A DNA stretch of 64,000 nt, from the NCBI GenBank assembly GCA_963210315.1, contig OY723281.1, positions 2,232,001 through 2,296,000 of the forward strand, written 5' to 3'. Source of the stretch: Rhynchopus euleeides. Its lineage: Eukaryota > Euglenozoa > Diplonemea > Diplonemida > Diplonemidae. Positions 39,947-54,443 of the stretch are shown here, in pieces. The notes below the pieces were generated by a model, which did not search any database, was not told the DNA's origin, and saw only the letters and a list, made by a program, of their open reading frames with translations. The position numbers were made by a program, and so were the translations under genes. The stretch's first letter is position 1, and each line of letters starts with the position of its first letter.

Positions 39947-40484
39947 ACCCTCAATCTCCACTTTGGTCCTGGGTAAGACGTTAAACTGCCTGGGGGGGCC
40001 GTCCCCGGACCATGACGGGTGCCTGCACCAGGAGTCTAGCACGGCCGTGGTCCAGGGCATGACCGAAAACTGCTTGGGTACCGAGGCTCCCCAGACCAGG
40101 AAGGGTGGAGACACCTGGAGTCTAAATAGTCACACCACGTCAGGCCAGACCTTCGCATTGCACTCCGCGAAGACTGCCACACAGCCGCGGGGCAGGTGTG
40201 CAGCCTGTGGAAAACCTCGTACAGAAAAGGGTCGGCGACCGCCCGCCCCCAGTCTGAGAGGCATCAGCCGAATCTCGGTGGAGGCGGGCACAAAACAAAA
40301 GGGAGAGTCGTCACTGTGCATATCAGCACGGTCCCGCCCTCTGTGCCAGACCAACACACCACCAAAGGAAAAGAGGAAGAGGCGACGTAAGGCAATGCCT
40401 CCGTGCGGCCAGGAGAACACGAAATAGCGACCCCCTCAACGGGGAATGCTACGAGCACGGCCAAAAATCGTTCAAATCGTTCAA
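39947..40484 (+). mobile_element. 542-bp insertion in satellite, copy 2
   Basis: Same insertion and same AAGCCT flanks as at 33641. The next two units match those after copy 1 in their marker bases, except that the TIR transposon is absent here. Confidence 0.65.
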
Positions 40485-42198
40485 GCCTGGGTTTCCACTA
40501 TACATTATAGTAACCACAGGGACCCCTGGCTGGGGGACAGATTTTTTATCTTCCACTAATTTCTGTGAAAACTGACCGATATTCCCGGGTCGCTACCCAT
40601 ACCTAGCGGGACGTGGTGGTGCGTTGTCATCAGTTTTCAGCCCGTTTTCGCCGCGGAAACGGTATAAAACTACTATGGGCGATTTCCCTAAGGAATTTTC
40701 AGCCAAAAAGTTGCACTTCCCTATGGCACCCAACATGGACGGATTTTCGAGTGGCTGAAATCCGAAATTGTTTTCGGGTAGGCACACCCCCCGGAAATTC
40801 CACGATCGAAGGAATTTTTTAGTTCTGAGCCGTTTCGAAAATATTGCCGACGTCACCAAAAACCGGATTTTAGGTGGGATTTTTGGCTGGTTAGGGGAAA
40901 TTCAGTGTTTTTATCAAAGTCGAACAAAATTCTGAGCAGAAACGTGGCGGCCCCGCTTACTTTTGGGTCCGTTGCGCTCCGTTCTTTTCACCATAAAAAA
41001 AAATCTCAAAAAATTCCAAGCGCAAAATTGTGCATCTGCCCTGTAGTGGTAAAAGCCTGGGTTTCCACTATACATTATAGTAACCACAGGGACCCCTGGC
41101 TGGGGGACAGATTTTTTATCTTCCACTAATTTCTGTGAAAACTGACCGATATTCCCGGGTCGCTACCCATACCTAGCGGGACGTGGTGGTGCGTTGTCAT
41201 CAGTTTTCAGCCCGTTTTCGCCGCGGAAACGGTATAAAACTACTATGGGCGATTTCCCTAAGGAATTTTCAGCCAAAAAGTTGCACTTCCCTATGGCACC
41301 CAACATGGACGGATTTTCGAGTGGCTGAAATCCGAAATTCTTTTCGGGTAGGCACACCCCCCGGAAATTCCACGATCGAAGGAATTTTTTAGTTCTGAGC
41401 CGTTTCGAAAATATTGCCGACGTCACCAAAAACCGGATTTTAGGTGGGATTTTTGGCTGGTTAGGGGAAATTCAGTGTTTTTATCAAAGTCGAACAAAAT
41501 TCTGAGCAGAAAAGTGGCGGCCCCGCTTACTTTTGGGTCCGTTGCGCTCCGTTCTTTTCACCATAAAAAAAAATCTCAAAAAATTCCAAGCGCAAAATTG
41601 TGCATCTGCCCTGTAGTGGTAAAAGCCTGGGTTTCCACTATACATTATAGTAACCACAGGGACCCCTGGCTGGGGGACAGATTTTTTATCTTCCACTAAT
41701 TTCTGTGAAAACTGACCGATATTCCCGGGTCGCTACCCATACCTAGCGGGACGTGGTGGTGCGTTGTCATCAGTTTTCAGCCCGTTTTCGCCGCGGAAAC
41801 GGTATAAAACTACTATGGGCGATTTCCCTAAGGAATTTTCAGCCAAAAAGTTGCACTTCCCTATGGCACCCAACATGGACGGATTTTCGAGTGGCTGAAA
41901 TCCGAAATTGTTTTCGGGTAGGCACACCCCCCGGAAATTCCACGATCGAAGGAATTTTTTAGTTCTGAGCCGTTTCGAAAATATTGCCGACGTCACCAAA
42001 AACCGGATTTTAGGTGGGATTTTTGGCTGGTTAGGGGAAATTCAGTGTTTTTATCAAAGTCGAACAAAATTCTGAGCAGAAACGTGGCGGCCCCGCTTAC
42101 TTTTGGGTCCGTTGCGCTCCGTTCTTTTCACCATAAAAAAAAATCTCAAAAAATTCCAAGCGCAAAATTGTGCATCTGCCCTGTAGTGGTAAAAGCCT

Positions 42199-42736
42199 AC
42201 CCTCAATCTCCACTTTGGTCCTGGGTAAGACGTTAAACTGCCTGGGGGGGCCGTCCCCGGACCATGACGGGTGCCTGCACCAGGAGTCTAGCACGGCCGT
42301 GGTCCAGGGCATGACCGAAAACTGCTTGGGTACCGAGGCTCCCCAGACCAGGAAGGGTGGAGACACCTGGAGTCTAAATAGTCACACCACGTCAGGCCAG
42401 ACCTTCGCATTGCACTCCGCGAAGACTGCCACACAGCCGCGGGGCAGGTGTGCAGCCTGTGGAAAACCTCGTACAGAAAAGGGTCGGCGACCGCCCGCCC
42501 CCAGTCTGAGAGGCATCAGCCGAATCTCGGTGGAGGCGGGCACAAAACAAAAGGGAGAGTCGTCACTGTGCATATCAGCACGGTCCCGCCCTCTGTGCCA
42601 GACCAACACACCACCAAAGGAAAAGAGGAAGAGGCGACGTAAGGCAATGCCTCCGTGCGGCCAGGAGAACACGAAATAGCGACCCCCTCAACGGGGAATG
42701 CTACGAGCACGGCCAAAAATCGTTCAAATCGTTCAA
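42199..42736 (+). mobile_element. 542-bp insertion in satellite, copy 3
   Basis: Same insertion, 2252 bp after copy 2, that is one 1682-bp higher-order unit plus one plain 570-bp unit. Confidence 0.65.
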
Positions 42737-43903
42737 GCCTGGGTTTCCACTATACATTATAGTAACCACAGGGACCCCTGGCTGGGGGACAGATTTTTTA
42801 TCTTCCACTAATTTCTGTGAAAACTGACCGATATTCCCGGGTCGCTACCCATACCTAGCGGGACGTGGTGGTGCGTTGTCATCAGTTTTCAGCCCGTTTT
42901 CGCCGCGGAAACGGTATAAAACTACTATGGGCGATTTCCCTAAGGAATTTTCAGCCAAAAAGTTGCACTTCCCTATGGCACCCAACATGGACGGATTTTC
43001 GAGTGGCTGAAATCCGAAATTGTTTTCGGGTAGGCACACCCCCCGGAAATTCCACGATCGAAGGAATTTTTTAGTTCTGAGCCGTTTCGAAAATATTGCC
43101 GACGTCACCAAAAACCGGATTTTAGGTGGGATTTTTGGCTGGTTAGGGGAAATTCAGTGTTTTTATCAAAGTCGAACAAAATTCTGAGCAGAAAAGTGGC
43201 GGCCCCGCTTACTTTTGGGTCCGTTGCGCTCCGTTCTTTTCACCATAAAAAAAAATCTCAAAAAATTCCAAGCGCAAAATTGTGCATCTGCCCTGTAGTG
43301 GTAAAAGCCTGGGTTTCCACTATACATTATAGTAACCACAGGGACCCCTGGCTGGGGGACAGATTTTTTATCTTCCACTAATTTCTGTGAAAACTGACCG
43401 ATATTCCCGGGTCGCTACCCATACCTAGCGGGACGTGGTGGTGCGTTGTCATCAGTTTTCAGCCCGTTTTCGCCGCGGAAACGGTATAAAACTACTATGG
43501 GCGATTTCCCTAAGGAATTTTCAGCCAAAAAGTTGCACTTCCCTATGGCACCCAACATGGACGGATTTTCGAGTGGCTGAAATCCGAAATTGTTTTCGGG
43601 TAGGCACACCCCCCGGAAATTCCACGATCGAAGGAATTTTTTAGTTCTGAGCCGTTTCGAAAATATTGCCGACGTCACCAAAAACCGGATTTTAGGTGGG
43701 ATTTTTGGCTGGTTAGGGGAAATTCAGTGTTTTTATCAAAGTCGAACAAAATTCTGAGCAGAAAAGTGGCGGCCCCGCTTACTTTTGGGTCCGTTGCGCT
43801 CCGTTCTTTTCACCATAAAAAAAAATCTCAAAAAATTCCAAGCGCAAAATTGTGCATCTGCCCTGTAGTGGTAAAAGCCCGGGTTTCCACTATACATTAT
43901 AGT

Positions 43904-46815
43904 AACCCGCAAACCCGCAAACCCGCAAACCCGCAAACCCGCAAACCCGCAAACCCGCAAACCCGCAAACCCGCAAACCCGCAAACCCGCAAACCCGCAA
44001 ACCCGCAAACCCGCAAACCCGCAAACCCGCAAACCCGCAAACCCGCAAACCCGCAAACCCGCAAACCCGCAAACCCGCAAACCCGCAAACCCGCAAACCC
44101 GCAAACCCGCAAACCCGCAAACCCGCAAACCCGCAAACCCGCAAACCCGCAAACCCGCAAACCCGCAAACCCGCAAACCCGCAAACCCGCAAACCCGCAA
44201 ACCCGCAAACCCGCAAACCCGCAAACCCGCAAACCCGCAAACCCGCAAACCCGCAAACCCGCAAACCCGCAAACCCGCAAACCCGCAAACCCGCAAACCC
44301 GCAAACCCGCAAACCCGCAAACCCGCAAACCCGCAAACCCGCAAACCCGCAAACCCGCAAACCCGCAAACCCGCAAACCCGCAAACCCGCAAACCCGCAA
44401 ACCCGCAAACCCGCAAACCCGCAAACCCGCAAACCCGCAAACCCGCAAACCCGCAAACCCGCAAACCCGCAAACCCGCAAACCCGCAAACCCGCAAACCC
44501 GCAAACCCGCAAACCCGCAAACCCGCAAACCCGCAAACCCGCAAACCCGCAAACCCGCAAACCCGCAAACCCGCAAACCCGCAAACCCGCAAACCCGCAA
44601 ACCCGCAAACCCGCAAACCCGCAAACCCGCAAACCCGCAAACCCGCAAACCCGCAAACCCGCAAACCCGCAAACCCGCAAACCCGCAAACCCGCAAACCC
44701 GCAAACCCGCAAACCCGCAAACCCGCAAACCCGCAAACCCGCAAACCCGCAAACCCGCAAACCCGCAAACCCGCAAACCCGCAAACCCGCAAACCCGCAA
44801 ACCCGCAAACCCGCAAACCCGCAAACCCGCAAACCCGCAAACCCGCAAACCCGCAAACCCGCAAACCCGCAAACCCGCAAACCCGCAAACCCGCAAACCC
44901 GCAAACCCGCAAACCCGCAAACCCGCAAACCCGCAAACCCGCAAACCCGCAAACCCGCAAACCCGCAAACCCGCAAACCCGCAAACCCGCAAACCCGCAA
45001 ACCCGCAAACCCGCAAACCCGCAAACCCGCAAACCCGCAAACCCGCAAACCCGCAAACCCGCAAACCCGCAAACCCGCAAACCCGCAAACCCGCAAACCC
45101 GCAAACCCGCAAACCCGCAAACCCGCAAACCCGCAAACCCGCAAACCCGCAAACCCGCAAACCCGCAAACCCGCAAACCCGCAAACCCGCAAACCCGCAA
45201 ACCCGCAAACCCGCAAACCCGCAAACCCGCAAACCCGCAAACCCGCAAACCCGCAAACCCGCAAACCCGCAAACCCGCAAACCCGCAAACCCGCAAACCC
45301 GCAAACCCGCAAACCCGCAAACCCGCAAACCCGCAAACCCGCAAACCCGCAAACCCGCAAACCCGCAAACCCGCAAACCCGCAAACCCGCAAACCCGCAA
45401 ACCCGCAAACCCGCAAACCCGCAAACCCGCAAACCCGCAAACCCGCAAACCCGCAAACCCGCAAACCCGCAAACCCGCAAACCCGCAAACCCGCAAACCC
45501 GCAAACCCGCAAACCCGCAAACCCGCAAACCCGCAAACCCGCAAACCCGCAAACCCGCAAACCCGCAAACCCGCAAACCCGCAAACCCGCAAACCCGCAA
45601 ACCCGCAAACCCGCAAACCCGCAAACCCGCAAACCCGCAAACCCGCAAACCCGCAAACCCGCAAACCCGCAAACCCGCAAACCCGCAAACCCGCAAACCC
45701 GCAAACCCGCAAACCCGCAAACCCGCAAACCCGCAAACCCGCAAACCCGCAAACCCGCAAACCCGCAAACCCGCAAACCCGCAAACCCGCAAACCCGCAA
45801 ACCCGCAAACCCGCAAACCCGCAAACCCGCAAACCCGCAAACCCGCAAACCCGCAAACCCGCAAACCCGCAAACCCGCAAACCCGCAAACCCGCAAACCC
45901 GCAAACCCGCAAACCCGCAAACCCGCAAACCCGCAAACCCGCAAACCCGCAAACCCGCAAACCCGCAAACCCGCAAACCCGCAAACCCGCAAACCCGCAA
46001 ACCCGCAAACCCGCAAACCCGCAAACCCGCAAACCCGCAAACCCGCAAACCCGCAAACCCGCAAACCCGCAAACCCGCAAACCCGCAAACCCGCAAACCC
46101 GCAAACCCGCAAACCCGCAAACCCGCAAACCCGCAAACCCGCAAACCCGCAAACCCGCAAACCCGCAAACCCGCAAACCCGCAAACCCGCAAACCCGCAA
46201 ACCCGCAAACCCGCAAACCCGCAAACCCGCAAACCCGCAAACCCGCAAACCCGCAAACCCGCAAACCCGCAAACCCGCAAACCCGCAAACCCGCAAACCC
46301 GCAAACCCGCAAACCCGCAAACCCGCAAACCCGCAAACCCGCAAACCCGCAAACCCGCAAACCCGCAAACCCGCAAACCCGCAAACCCGCAAACCCGCAA
46401 ACCCGCAAACCCGCAAACCCGCAAACCCGCAAACCCGCAAACCCGCAAACCCGCAAACCCGCAAACCCGCAAACCCGCAAACCCGCAAACCCGCAAACCC
46501 GCAAACCCGCAAACCCGCAAACCCGCAAACCCGCAAACCCGCAAACCCGCAAACCCGCAAACCCGCAAACCCGCAAACCCGCAAACCCGCAAACCCGCAA
46601 ACCCGCAAACCCGCAAACCCGCAAACCCGCAAACCCGCAAACCCGCAAACCCGCAAACCCGCAAACCCGCAAACCCGCAAACCCGCAAACCCGCAAACCC
46701 GCAAACCCGCAAACCCGCAAACCCGCAAACCCGCAAACCCGCAAACCCGCAAACCCGCAAACCCGCAAACCCGCAAACCCGCAAACCCGCAAACCCGCAA
46801 ACCCGCAAACCCGCA
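43904..46815 (-). repeat. telomere-like octamer array 2, 364 copies
   Basis: 2912 bp, exactly 364 copies of the 8-bp unit, with no interruption found. At the left, satellite sequence TATAGTAACC runs into the array with an AACC overlap, and the satellite just before it has CCCGGG in place of CCTGGG. The same joint occurs at array 3. The G-rich strand is the minus strand. Confidence 0.97.
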
Positions 46816-48350
46816 CGAGAAATGAGCAAGCGTGTCTGCGTGTTGTCTGTTTGTGGCACTGGGAAGCGTCAGACGGCTGAGTCGAAGTCGCCGAATGTAG
46901 ACAGTCCTGCTGTCGCTGTGTATCTCATGATCCTGTTTGTGCAGTTCTGACAGGAGGACCCCGAATGGACCTACAAAATTTGAGGGCTGAAATTCTGCAT
47001 CTGTTGATCCGCGGGGTCTACTTGAACGGAATAGTGCGCCGTTGCAGACTGCACATGGAAGCATGCAGGAAGGGTGAAGCGTCTCGCCCGCCTGCAAACA
47101 CACCGTGAATTCCCACTTCGTGAACAGGTTTGATATTCGGACGACTGCCGACGGGCCCTCTGTGCAGTCATAAGTTGCACTCTCCACAACACCTGCACGG
47201 ACAGTGACCTGACACACCCGCCCTCCATCCAATGCCAGTGCCGGTTGTGACCAGTGTGGCTCATGCTCGTTGCTGCCACGCAGTGGCGCCAGACAACGGA
47301 GCTGCCCGGAGTCGCAACTGCACGTGGTGCAGCTGCCCTCAGTCTCCGTGCAGCGGGAAACCCGCAAACCGCAGAACCTGCAGAATGGAGGAGAAAGCCG
47401 CTCCTGTGGATGTGTATGTAGTCATGTTCCAAGCGGGTAATTGATGGCAGGCTGTGTGCACTCTTCTGCAGCACACACCACCGATCAAGCCCACCCCACG
47501 GATCGACACATCCAGAATTGCAATCCTGAAGAGCTTCAACATTTGCAGGTTGCACTCCCCCGATGCATGCACGACTCCTGCCGCTGCCGCTGAGTGCTGC
47601 CAGACAACGGTAGTGGGCACGTGGTGCAGCTGCTTCAGTCTCGCGGTGGGGCTGCACAACGCGCCCTGCAGACGGGATCCTCGTGGTGCTGCAGCTTCTG
47701 CAGACCTGTCAGTCATCGCTATCACGCCCGTGGCAACGTTGTTCGATCTTCGAGGGGAGCCTCTGATCTTGGTGGCATGGATGGTTGGGTTGGGCGGTCG
47801 CTAGTACCACCAGACAACAGAGGCGGGACTCGGTCGTGGCCCAGTCGGCTGCCTGAGTGCTGCCCTCCTTGTGCTGCCTCAGTCTCGGCAGGTGTCAGTC
47901 GTCACAATCACGCCTGTGAGGTGGCAACTCCTGTTGTTCTTGATCTGATCATGTGGGGTGCAAACCACAAAGGGCAGAACCTGCCAAGCCCATGACAGGC
48001 TTGTTGCATGGAGTCGAGTGCACAGACCACTGACTGCATGTTGTATGGCAAGGTGCTTGTGTGGGTTCAGAATTTAGGGCCACTGTGACTCCATCAGATC
48101 TTTGGGTCACTGTAACTCCATCTGGCAGGCCAAGATGAAACCAGAATTTCTTTTGTGCATGTTGTCCGACAGTGATAATGTGTGGCGGACTCCGTGTCCT
48201 CGGCGTACTCAAACGACAATGGCCAGGCGTCTTCCATTTCAGTCCGTGGCTGGAATAGCCCCAGGCTCCGGCAACACCCGTATGTGTCGGCGGCATCGGC
48301 CACACAACGATCCGATTCTATCGAAGAAATAGTGTTGCAGGCGTTTCTAA
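46816..48350. repeat. 1535-bp array flank, copy 2
   Basis: It shows no visible difference from copy 1, from CGAGAAATGAGC to TTTCTAA just before the satellite. It again includes the isolated near-octamer at about 47359-47373. Confidence 0.85.
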
Positions 48351-50541
48351 GATATTCCCGGGTCGCTACCCATACCTAGCGGGACGTGGTGGTGCGTTGT
48401 CATCAGTTTTCAGCCCGTTTTCGCCGCGGAAACGGTATAAAACTACTATGGGCGATTTCCCTAAGGAATTTTCAGCCAAAAAGTTGCACTTCCCTATGGC
48501 ACCCAACATGGACGGATTTTCGAGTGGCTGAAATCCGAAATTGTTTTCGGGTAGGCACACCCCCCGGAAATTCCACGATCGAAGGAATTTTTTAGTTCTG
48601 AGCCGTTTCGAAAATATTGCCGACGTCACCAAAAACCGGATTTTAGGTGGGATTTTTGGCTGGTTAGGGGAAATTCAGTGTTTTTATCAAAGTCGAACAA
48701 AATTCTGAGCAGAAAAGTGGCGGCCCCGCTTACTTTTGGGTCCGTTGCGCTCCGTTCTTTTCACCATAAAAAAAAATCTCAAAAAATTCCAAGCGCAAAA
48801 TTGTGCATCTGCCCTGTAGTGGTAAAAGCCTGGGTTTCCACTATACATTATAGTAACCACAGGGACCCCTGGCTGGGGGACAGATTTTTTATCTTCCACT
48901 AATTTCTGTGAAAACTGACCGATATTCCCGGGTCGCTACCCATACCTAGCGGGACGTGGTGGTGCGTTGTCATCAGTTTTCAGCCCGTTTTCGCCGCGGA
49001 AACGGTATAAAACTACTATGGGCGATTTCCCTAAGGAATTTTCAGCCAAAAAGTTGCACTTCCCTATGGCACCCAACATGGACGGATTTTCGAGTGGCTG
49101 AAATCCGAAATTGTTTTCGGGTAGGCACACCCCCCGGAAATTCCACGATCGAAGGAATTTTTTAGTTCTGAGCCGTTTCGAAAATATTGCCGACGTCACC
49201 AAAAACCGGATTTTAGGTGGGATTTTTGGCTGGTTAGGGGAAATTCAGTGTTTTTATCAAAGTCGAACAAAATTCTGAGCAGAAAAGTGGCGGCCCCGCT
49301 TACTTTTGGGTCCGTTGCGCTCCGTTCTTTTCACCATAAAAAAAAATCTCAAAAAATTCCAAGCGCAAAATTGTGCATCTGCCCTGTAGTGGTAAAAGCC
49401 TGGGTTTCCACTATACATTATAGTAACCACAGGGACCCCTGGCTGGGGGACAGATTTTTTATCTTCCACTAATTTCTGTGAAAACTGACCGATATTCCCG
49501 GGTCGCTACCCATACCTAGCGGGACGTGGTGGTGCGTTGTCATCAGTTTTCAGCCCGTTTTCGCCGCGGAAACGGTATAAAACTACTATGGGCGATTTCC
49601 CTAAGGAATTTTCAGCCAAAAAGTTGCACTTCCCTATGGCACCCAACATGGACGGATTTTCGAGTGGCTGAAATCCGAAATTGTTTTCGGGTAGGCACAC
49701 CCCCCGGAAATTCCACGATCGAAGGAAATTTTTAGTTCTGAGCCGTTTCGAAAATATTGCCGACGTCACCAAAAACCGGATTTTAGGTGGGATTTTTGGC
49801 TGGTTAGGGGAAATTCAGTGTTTTTATCAAAGTCGAACAAAATTCTGAGCAGAAAAGTGGCGGCCCCGCTTACTTTTGGGTCCGTTGCGCTCCGTTCTTT
49901 TCACCATAAAAAAAAATCTCAAAAAATTCCAAGCGCAAAATTGTGCATCTGCCCTGTAGTGGTAAAAGCCTGGGTTTCCACTATACATTATAGTAACCAC
50001 AGGGACCCCTGGCTGGGGGACAGATTTTTTATCTTCCACTAATTTCTGTGAAAACTGACCGATATTCCCGGGTCGCTACCCATACCTAGCGGGACGTGGT
50101 GGTGCGTTGTCATCAGTTTTCAGCCCGTTTTCGCCGCGGAAACGGTATAAAACTACTATGGGCGATTTCCCTAAGGAATTTTCAGCCAAAAAGTTGCACT
50201 TCCCTATGGCACCCAACATGGACGGATTTTCGAGTGGCTGAAATCCGAAATTGTTTTCGGGTAGGCACACCCCCCGGAAATTCCACGATCGAAGGAATTT
50301 TTTAGTTCTGAGCCGTTTCGAAAATATTGCCGACGTCACCAAAAACCGGATTTTAGGTGGGATTTTTGGCTGGTTAGGGGAAATTCAGTGTTTTTATCAA
50401 AGTCGAACAAAATTCTGAGCAGAAACGTGGCGGCCCCGCTTACTTTTGGGTCCGTTGCGCTCCGTTCTTTTCACCATAAAAAAAAATCTCAAAAAATTCC
50501 AAGCGCAAAATTGTGCATCTGCCCTGTAGTGGTAAAAGCCT

Positions 50542-51079
50542 ACCCTCAATCTCCACTTTGGTCCTGGGTAAGACGTTAAACTGCCTGGGGGGGCCGTCCC
50601 CGGACCATGACGGGTGCCTGCACCAGGAGTCTAGCACGGCCGTGGTCCAGGGCATGACCGAAAACTGCTTGGGTACCGAGGCTCCCCAGACCAGGAAGGG
50701 TGGAGACACCTGGAGTCTAAATAGTCACACCACGTCAGGCCAGACCTTCGCATTGCACTCCGCGAAGACTGCCACACAGCCGCGGGGCAGGTGTGCAGCC
50801 TGTGGAAAACCTCGTACAGAAAAGGGTCGGCGACCGCCCGCCCCCAGTCTGAGAGGCATCAGCCGAATCTCGGTGGAGGCGGGCACAAAACAAAAGGGAG
50901 AGTCGTCACTGTGCATATCAGCACGGTCCCGCCCTCTGTGCCAGACCAACACACCACCAAAGGAAAAGAGGAAGAGGCGACGTAAGGCAATGCCTCCGTG
51001 CGGCCAGGAGAACACGAAATAGCGACCCCCTCAACGGGGAATGCTACGAGCACGGCCAAAAATCGTTCAAATCGTTCAA
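50542..51079 (+). mobile_element. 542-bp insertion in satellite, copy 4
   Basis: First of four insertions spaced regularly in block 3, at the common site AAGCCT. Confidence 0.65.
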
Positions 51080-52223
51080 GCCTGGGTTTCCACTATACAT
51101 TATAGTAACCACAGGGACCCCTGGCTGGGGGACAGATTTTTTATCTTCCACTAATTTCTGTGAAAACTGACCGATATTCCCGGGTCGCTACCCATACCTA
51201 GCGGGACGTGGTGGTGCGTTGTCATCAGTTTTCAGCCCGTTTTCGCCGCGGAAACGGTATAAAACTACTATGGGCGATTTCCCTAAGGAATTTTCAGCCA
51301 AAAAGTTGCACTTCCCTATGGCACCCAACATGGACGGATTTTCGAGTGGCTGAAATCCGAAATTGTTTTCGGGTAGGCACACCCCCCGGAAATTCCACGA
51401 TCGAAGGAATTTTTTAGTTCTGAGCCGTTTCGAAAATATTGCCGACGTCACCAAAAACCGGATTTTAGGTGGGATTTTTGGCTGGTTAGGGGAAATTCAG
51501 TGTTTTTATCAAAGTCGAACAAAATTCTGAGCAGAAAAGTGGCGGCCCCGCTTACTTTTGGGTCCGTTGCGCTCCGTTCTTTTCACCATAAAAAAAAATC
51601 TCAAAAAATTCCAAGCGCAAAATTGTGCATCTGCCCTGTAGTGGTAAAAGCCTGGGTTTCCACTATACATTATAGTAACCACAGGGACCCCTGGCTGGGG
51701 GACAGATTTTTTATCTTCCACTAATTTCTGTGAAAACTGACCGATATTCCCGGGTCGCTACCCATACCTAGCGGGACGTGGTGGTGCGTTGTCATCAGTT
51801 TTCAGCCCGTTTTCGCCGCGGAAACGGTATAAAACTACTATGGGCGATTTCCCTAAGGAATTTTCAGCCAAAAAGTTGCACTTCCCTATGGCACCCAACA
51901 TGGACGGATTTTCGAGTGGCTGAAATCCGAAATTGTTTTCGGGTAGGCACACCCCCCGGAAATTCCACGATCGAAGGAATTTTTTAGTTCTGAGCCGTTT
52001 CGAAAATATTGCCGACGTCACCAAAAACCGGATTTTAGGTGGGATTTTTGGCTGGTTAGGGGAAATTCAGTGTTTTTATCAAAGTCGAACAAAATTCTGA
52101 GCAGAAACGTGGCGGCCCCGCTTACTTTTGGGTCCGTTGCGCTCCGTTCTTTTCACCATAAAAAAAAATCTCAAAAAATTCCAAGCGCAAAATTGTGCAT
52201 CTGCCCTGTAGTGGTAAAAGCCT

Positions 52224-52761
52224 ACCCTCAATCTCCACTTTGGTCCTGGGTAAGACGTTAAACTGCCTGGGGGGGCCGTCCCCGGACCATGACGGGTGCC
52301 TGCACCAGGAGTCTAGCACGGCCGTGGTCCAGGGCATGACCGAAAACTGCTTGGGTACCGAGGCTCCCCAGACCAGGAAGGGTGGAGACACCTGGAGTCT
52401 AAATAGTCACACCACGTCAGGCCAGACCTTCGCATTGCACTCCGCGAAGACTGCCACACAGCCGCGGGGCAGGTGTGCAGCCTGTGGAAAACCTCGTACA
52501 GAAAAGGGTCGGCGACCGCCCGCCCCCAGTCTGAGAGGCATCAGCCGAATCTCGGTGGAGGCGGGCACAAAACAAAAGGGAGAGTCGTCACTGTGCATAT
52601 CAGCACGGTCCCGCCCTCTGTGCCAGACCAACACACCACCAAAGGAAAAGAGGAAGAGGCGACGTAAGGCAATGCCTCCGTGCGGCCAGGAGAACACGAA
52701 ATAGCGACCCCCTCAACGGGGAATGCTACGAGCACGGCCAAAAATCGTTCAAATCGTTCAA
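52224..52761 (+). mobile_element. 542-bp insertion in satellite, copy 5
   Basis: 1682 bp after copy 4; same ends and target. Confidence 0.65.
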
Positions 52762-53905
52762 GCCTGGGTTTCCACTATACATTATAGTAACCACAGGGAC
52801 CCCTGGCTGGGGGACAGATTTTTTATCTTCCACTAATTTCTGTGAAAACTGACCGATATTCCCGGGTCGCTACCCATACCTAGCGGGACGTGGTGGTGCG
52901 TTGTCATCAGTTTTCAGCCCGTTTTCGCCGCGGAAACGGTATAAAACTACTATGGGCGATTTCCCTAAGGAATTTTCAGCCAAAAAGTTGCACTTCCCTA
53001 TGGCACCCAACATGGACGGATTTTCGAGTGGCTGAAATCCGAAATTGTTTTCGGGTAGGCACACCCCCCGGAAATTCCACGATCGAAGGAATTTTTTAGT
53101 TCTGAGCCGTTTCGAAAATATTGCCGACGTCACCAAAAACCGGATTTTAGGTGGGATTTTTGGCTGGTTAGGGGAAATTCAGTGTTTTTATCAAAGTCGA
53201 ACAAAATTCTGAGCAGAAAAGTGGCGGCCCCGCTTACTTTTGGGTCCGTTGCGCTCCGTTCTTTTCACCATAAAAAAAAATCTCAAAAAATTCCAAGCGC
53301 AAAATTGTGCATCTGCCCTGTAGTGGTAAAAGCCTGGGTTTCCACTATACATTATAGTAACCACAGGGACCCCTGGCTGGGGGACAGATTTTTTATCTTC
53401 CACTAATTTCTGTGAAAACTGACCGATATTCCCGGGTCGCTACCCATACCTAGCGGGACGTGGTGGTGCGTTGTCATCAGTTTTCAGCCCGTTTTCGCCG
53501 CGGAAACGGTATAAAACTACTATGGGCGATTTCCCTAAGGAATTTTCAGCCAAAAAGTTGCACTTCCCTATGGCACCCAACATGGACGGATTTTCGAGTG
53601 GCTGAAATCCGAAATTGTTTTCGGGTAGGCACACCCCCCGGAAATTCCACGATCGAAGGAATTTTTTAGTTCTGAGCCGTTTCGAAAATATTGCCGACGT
53701 CACCAAAAACCGGATTTTAGGTGGGATTTTTGGCTGGTTAGGGGAAATTCAGTGTTTTTATCAAAGTCGAACAAAATTCTGAGCAGAAACGTGGCGGCCC
53801 CGCTTACTTTTGGGTCCGTTGCGCTCCGTTCTTTTCACCATAAAAAAAAATCTCAAAAAATTCCAAGCGCAAAATTGTGCATCTGCCCTGTAGTGGTAAA
53901 AGCCT

Positions 53906-54443
53906 ACCCTCAATCTCCACTTTGGTCCTGGGTAAGACGTTAAACTGCCTGGGGGGGCCGTCCCCGGACCATGACGGGTGCCTGCACCAGGAGTCTAGCA
54001 CGGCCGTGGTCCAGGGCATGACCGAAAACTGCTTGGGTACCGAGGCTCCCCAGACCAGGAAGGGTGGAGACACCTGGAGTCTAAATAGTCACACCACGTC
54101 AGGCCAGACCTTCGCATTGCACTCCGCGAAGACTGCCACACAGCCGCGGGGCAGGTGTGCAGCCTGTGGAAAACCTCGTACAGAAAAGGGTCGGCGACCG
54201 CCCGCCCCCAGTCTGAGAGGCATCAGCCGAATCTCGGTGGAGGCGGGCACAAAACAAAAGGGAGAGTCGTCACTGTGCATATCAGCACGGTCCCGCCCTC
54301 TGTGCCAGACCAACACACCACCAAAGGAAAAGAGGAAGAGGCGACGTAAGGCAATGCCTCCGTGCGGCCAGGAGAACACGAAATAGCGACCCCCTCAACG
54401 GGGAATGCTACGAGCACGGCCAAAAATCGTTCAAATCGTTCAA
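53906..54443 (+). mobile_element. 542-bp insertion in satellite, copy 6
   Basis: 1682 bp after copy 5; same ends and target. Confidence 0.65.

Larger units (their letters stand above)
35863..43903. repeat. 570-bp satellite, block 1 right part and block 2
   Basis: The rest of unit 4 is followed by units starting at 36030, 36616, 37186, 37756, 38326, 38896, 39466, 40578, 41148, 41718, 42830 and 43400. The unit at 36030 has a 16-bp partial duplication of TCCCGGGTCGCTACCC. Units at 39466 and 41718 carry the 542-bp insertion. A linked base change (AAACGTGG for AAAAGTGG) marks the insertion-bearing units and the units right after two of them (34272 and 40578). The last unit ends at TATAGTAACC, where the octamer array 2 takes over. 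Confidence 0.92.

Noticed and set aside
32035-43681. Repeated 60-90 codon ORFs in every 570-bp satellite unit
   Set aside because: They overlap on both strands, recur only because the satellite recurs, and show no domain or codon signal.
43727-46825. Very long reading frames of 1000-1500 codons over the octamer arrays, on both strands
   Set aside because: The repeat TTTGCGGG has no stop in any frame, so long ORFs are guaranteed; the peptide is a pure 8-residue repeat and several frames are open at once.
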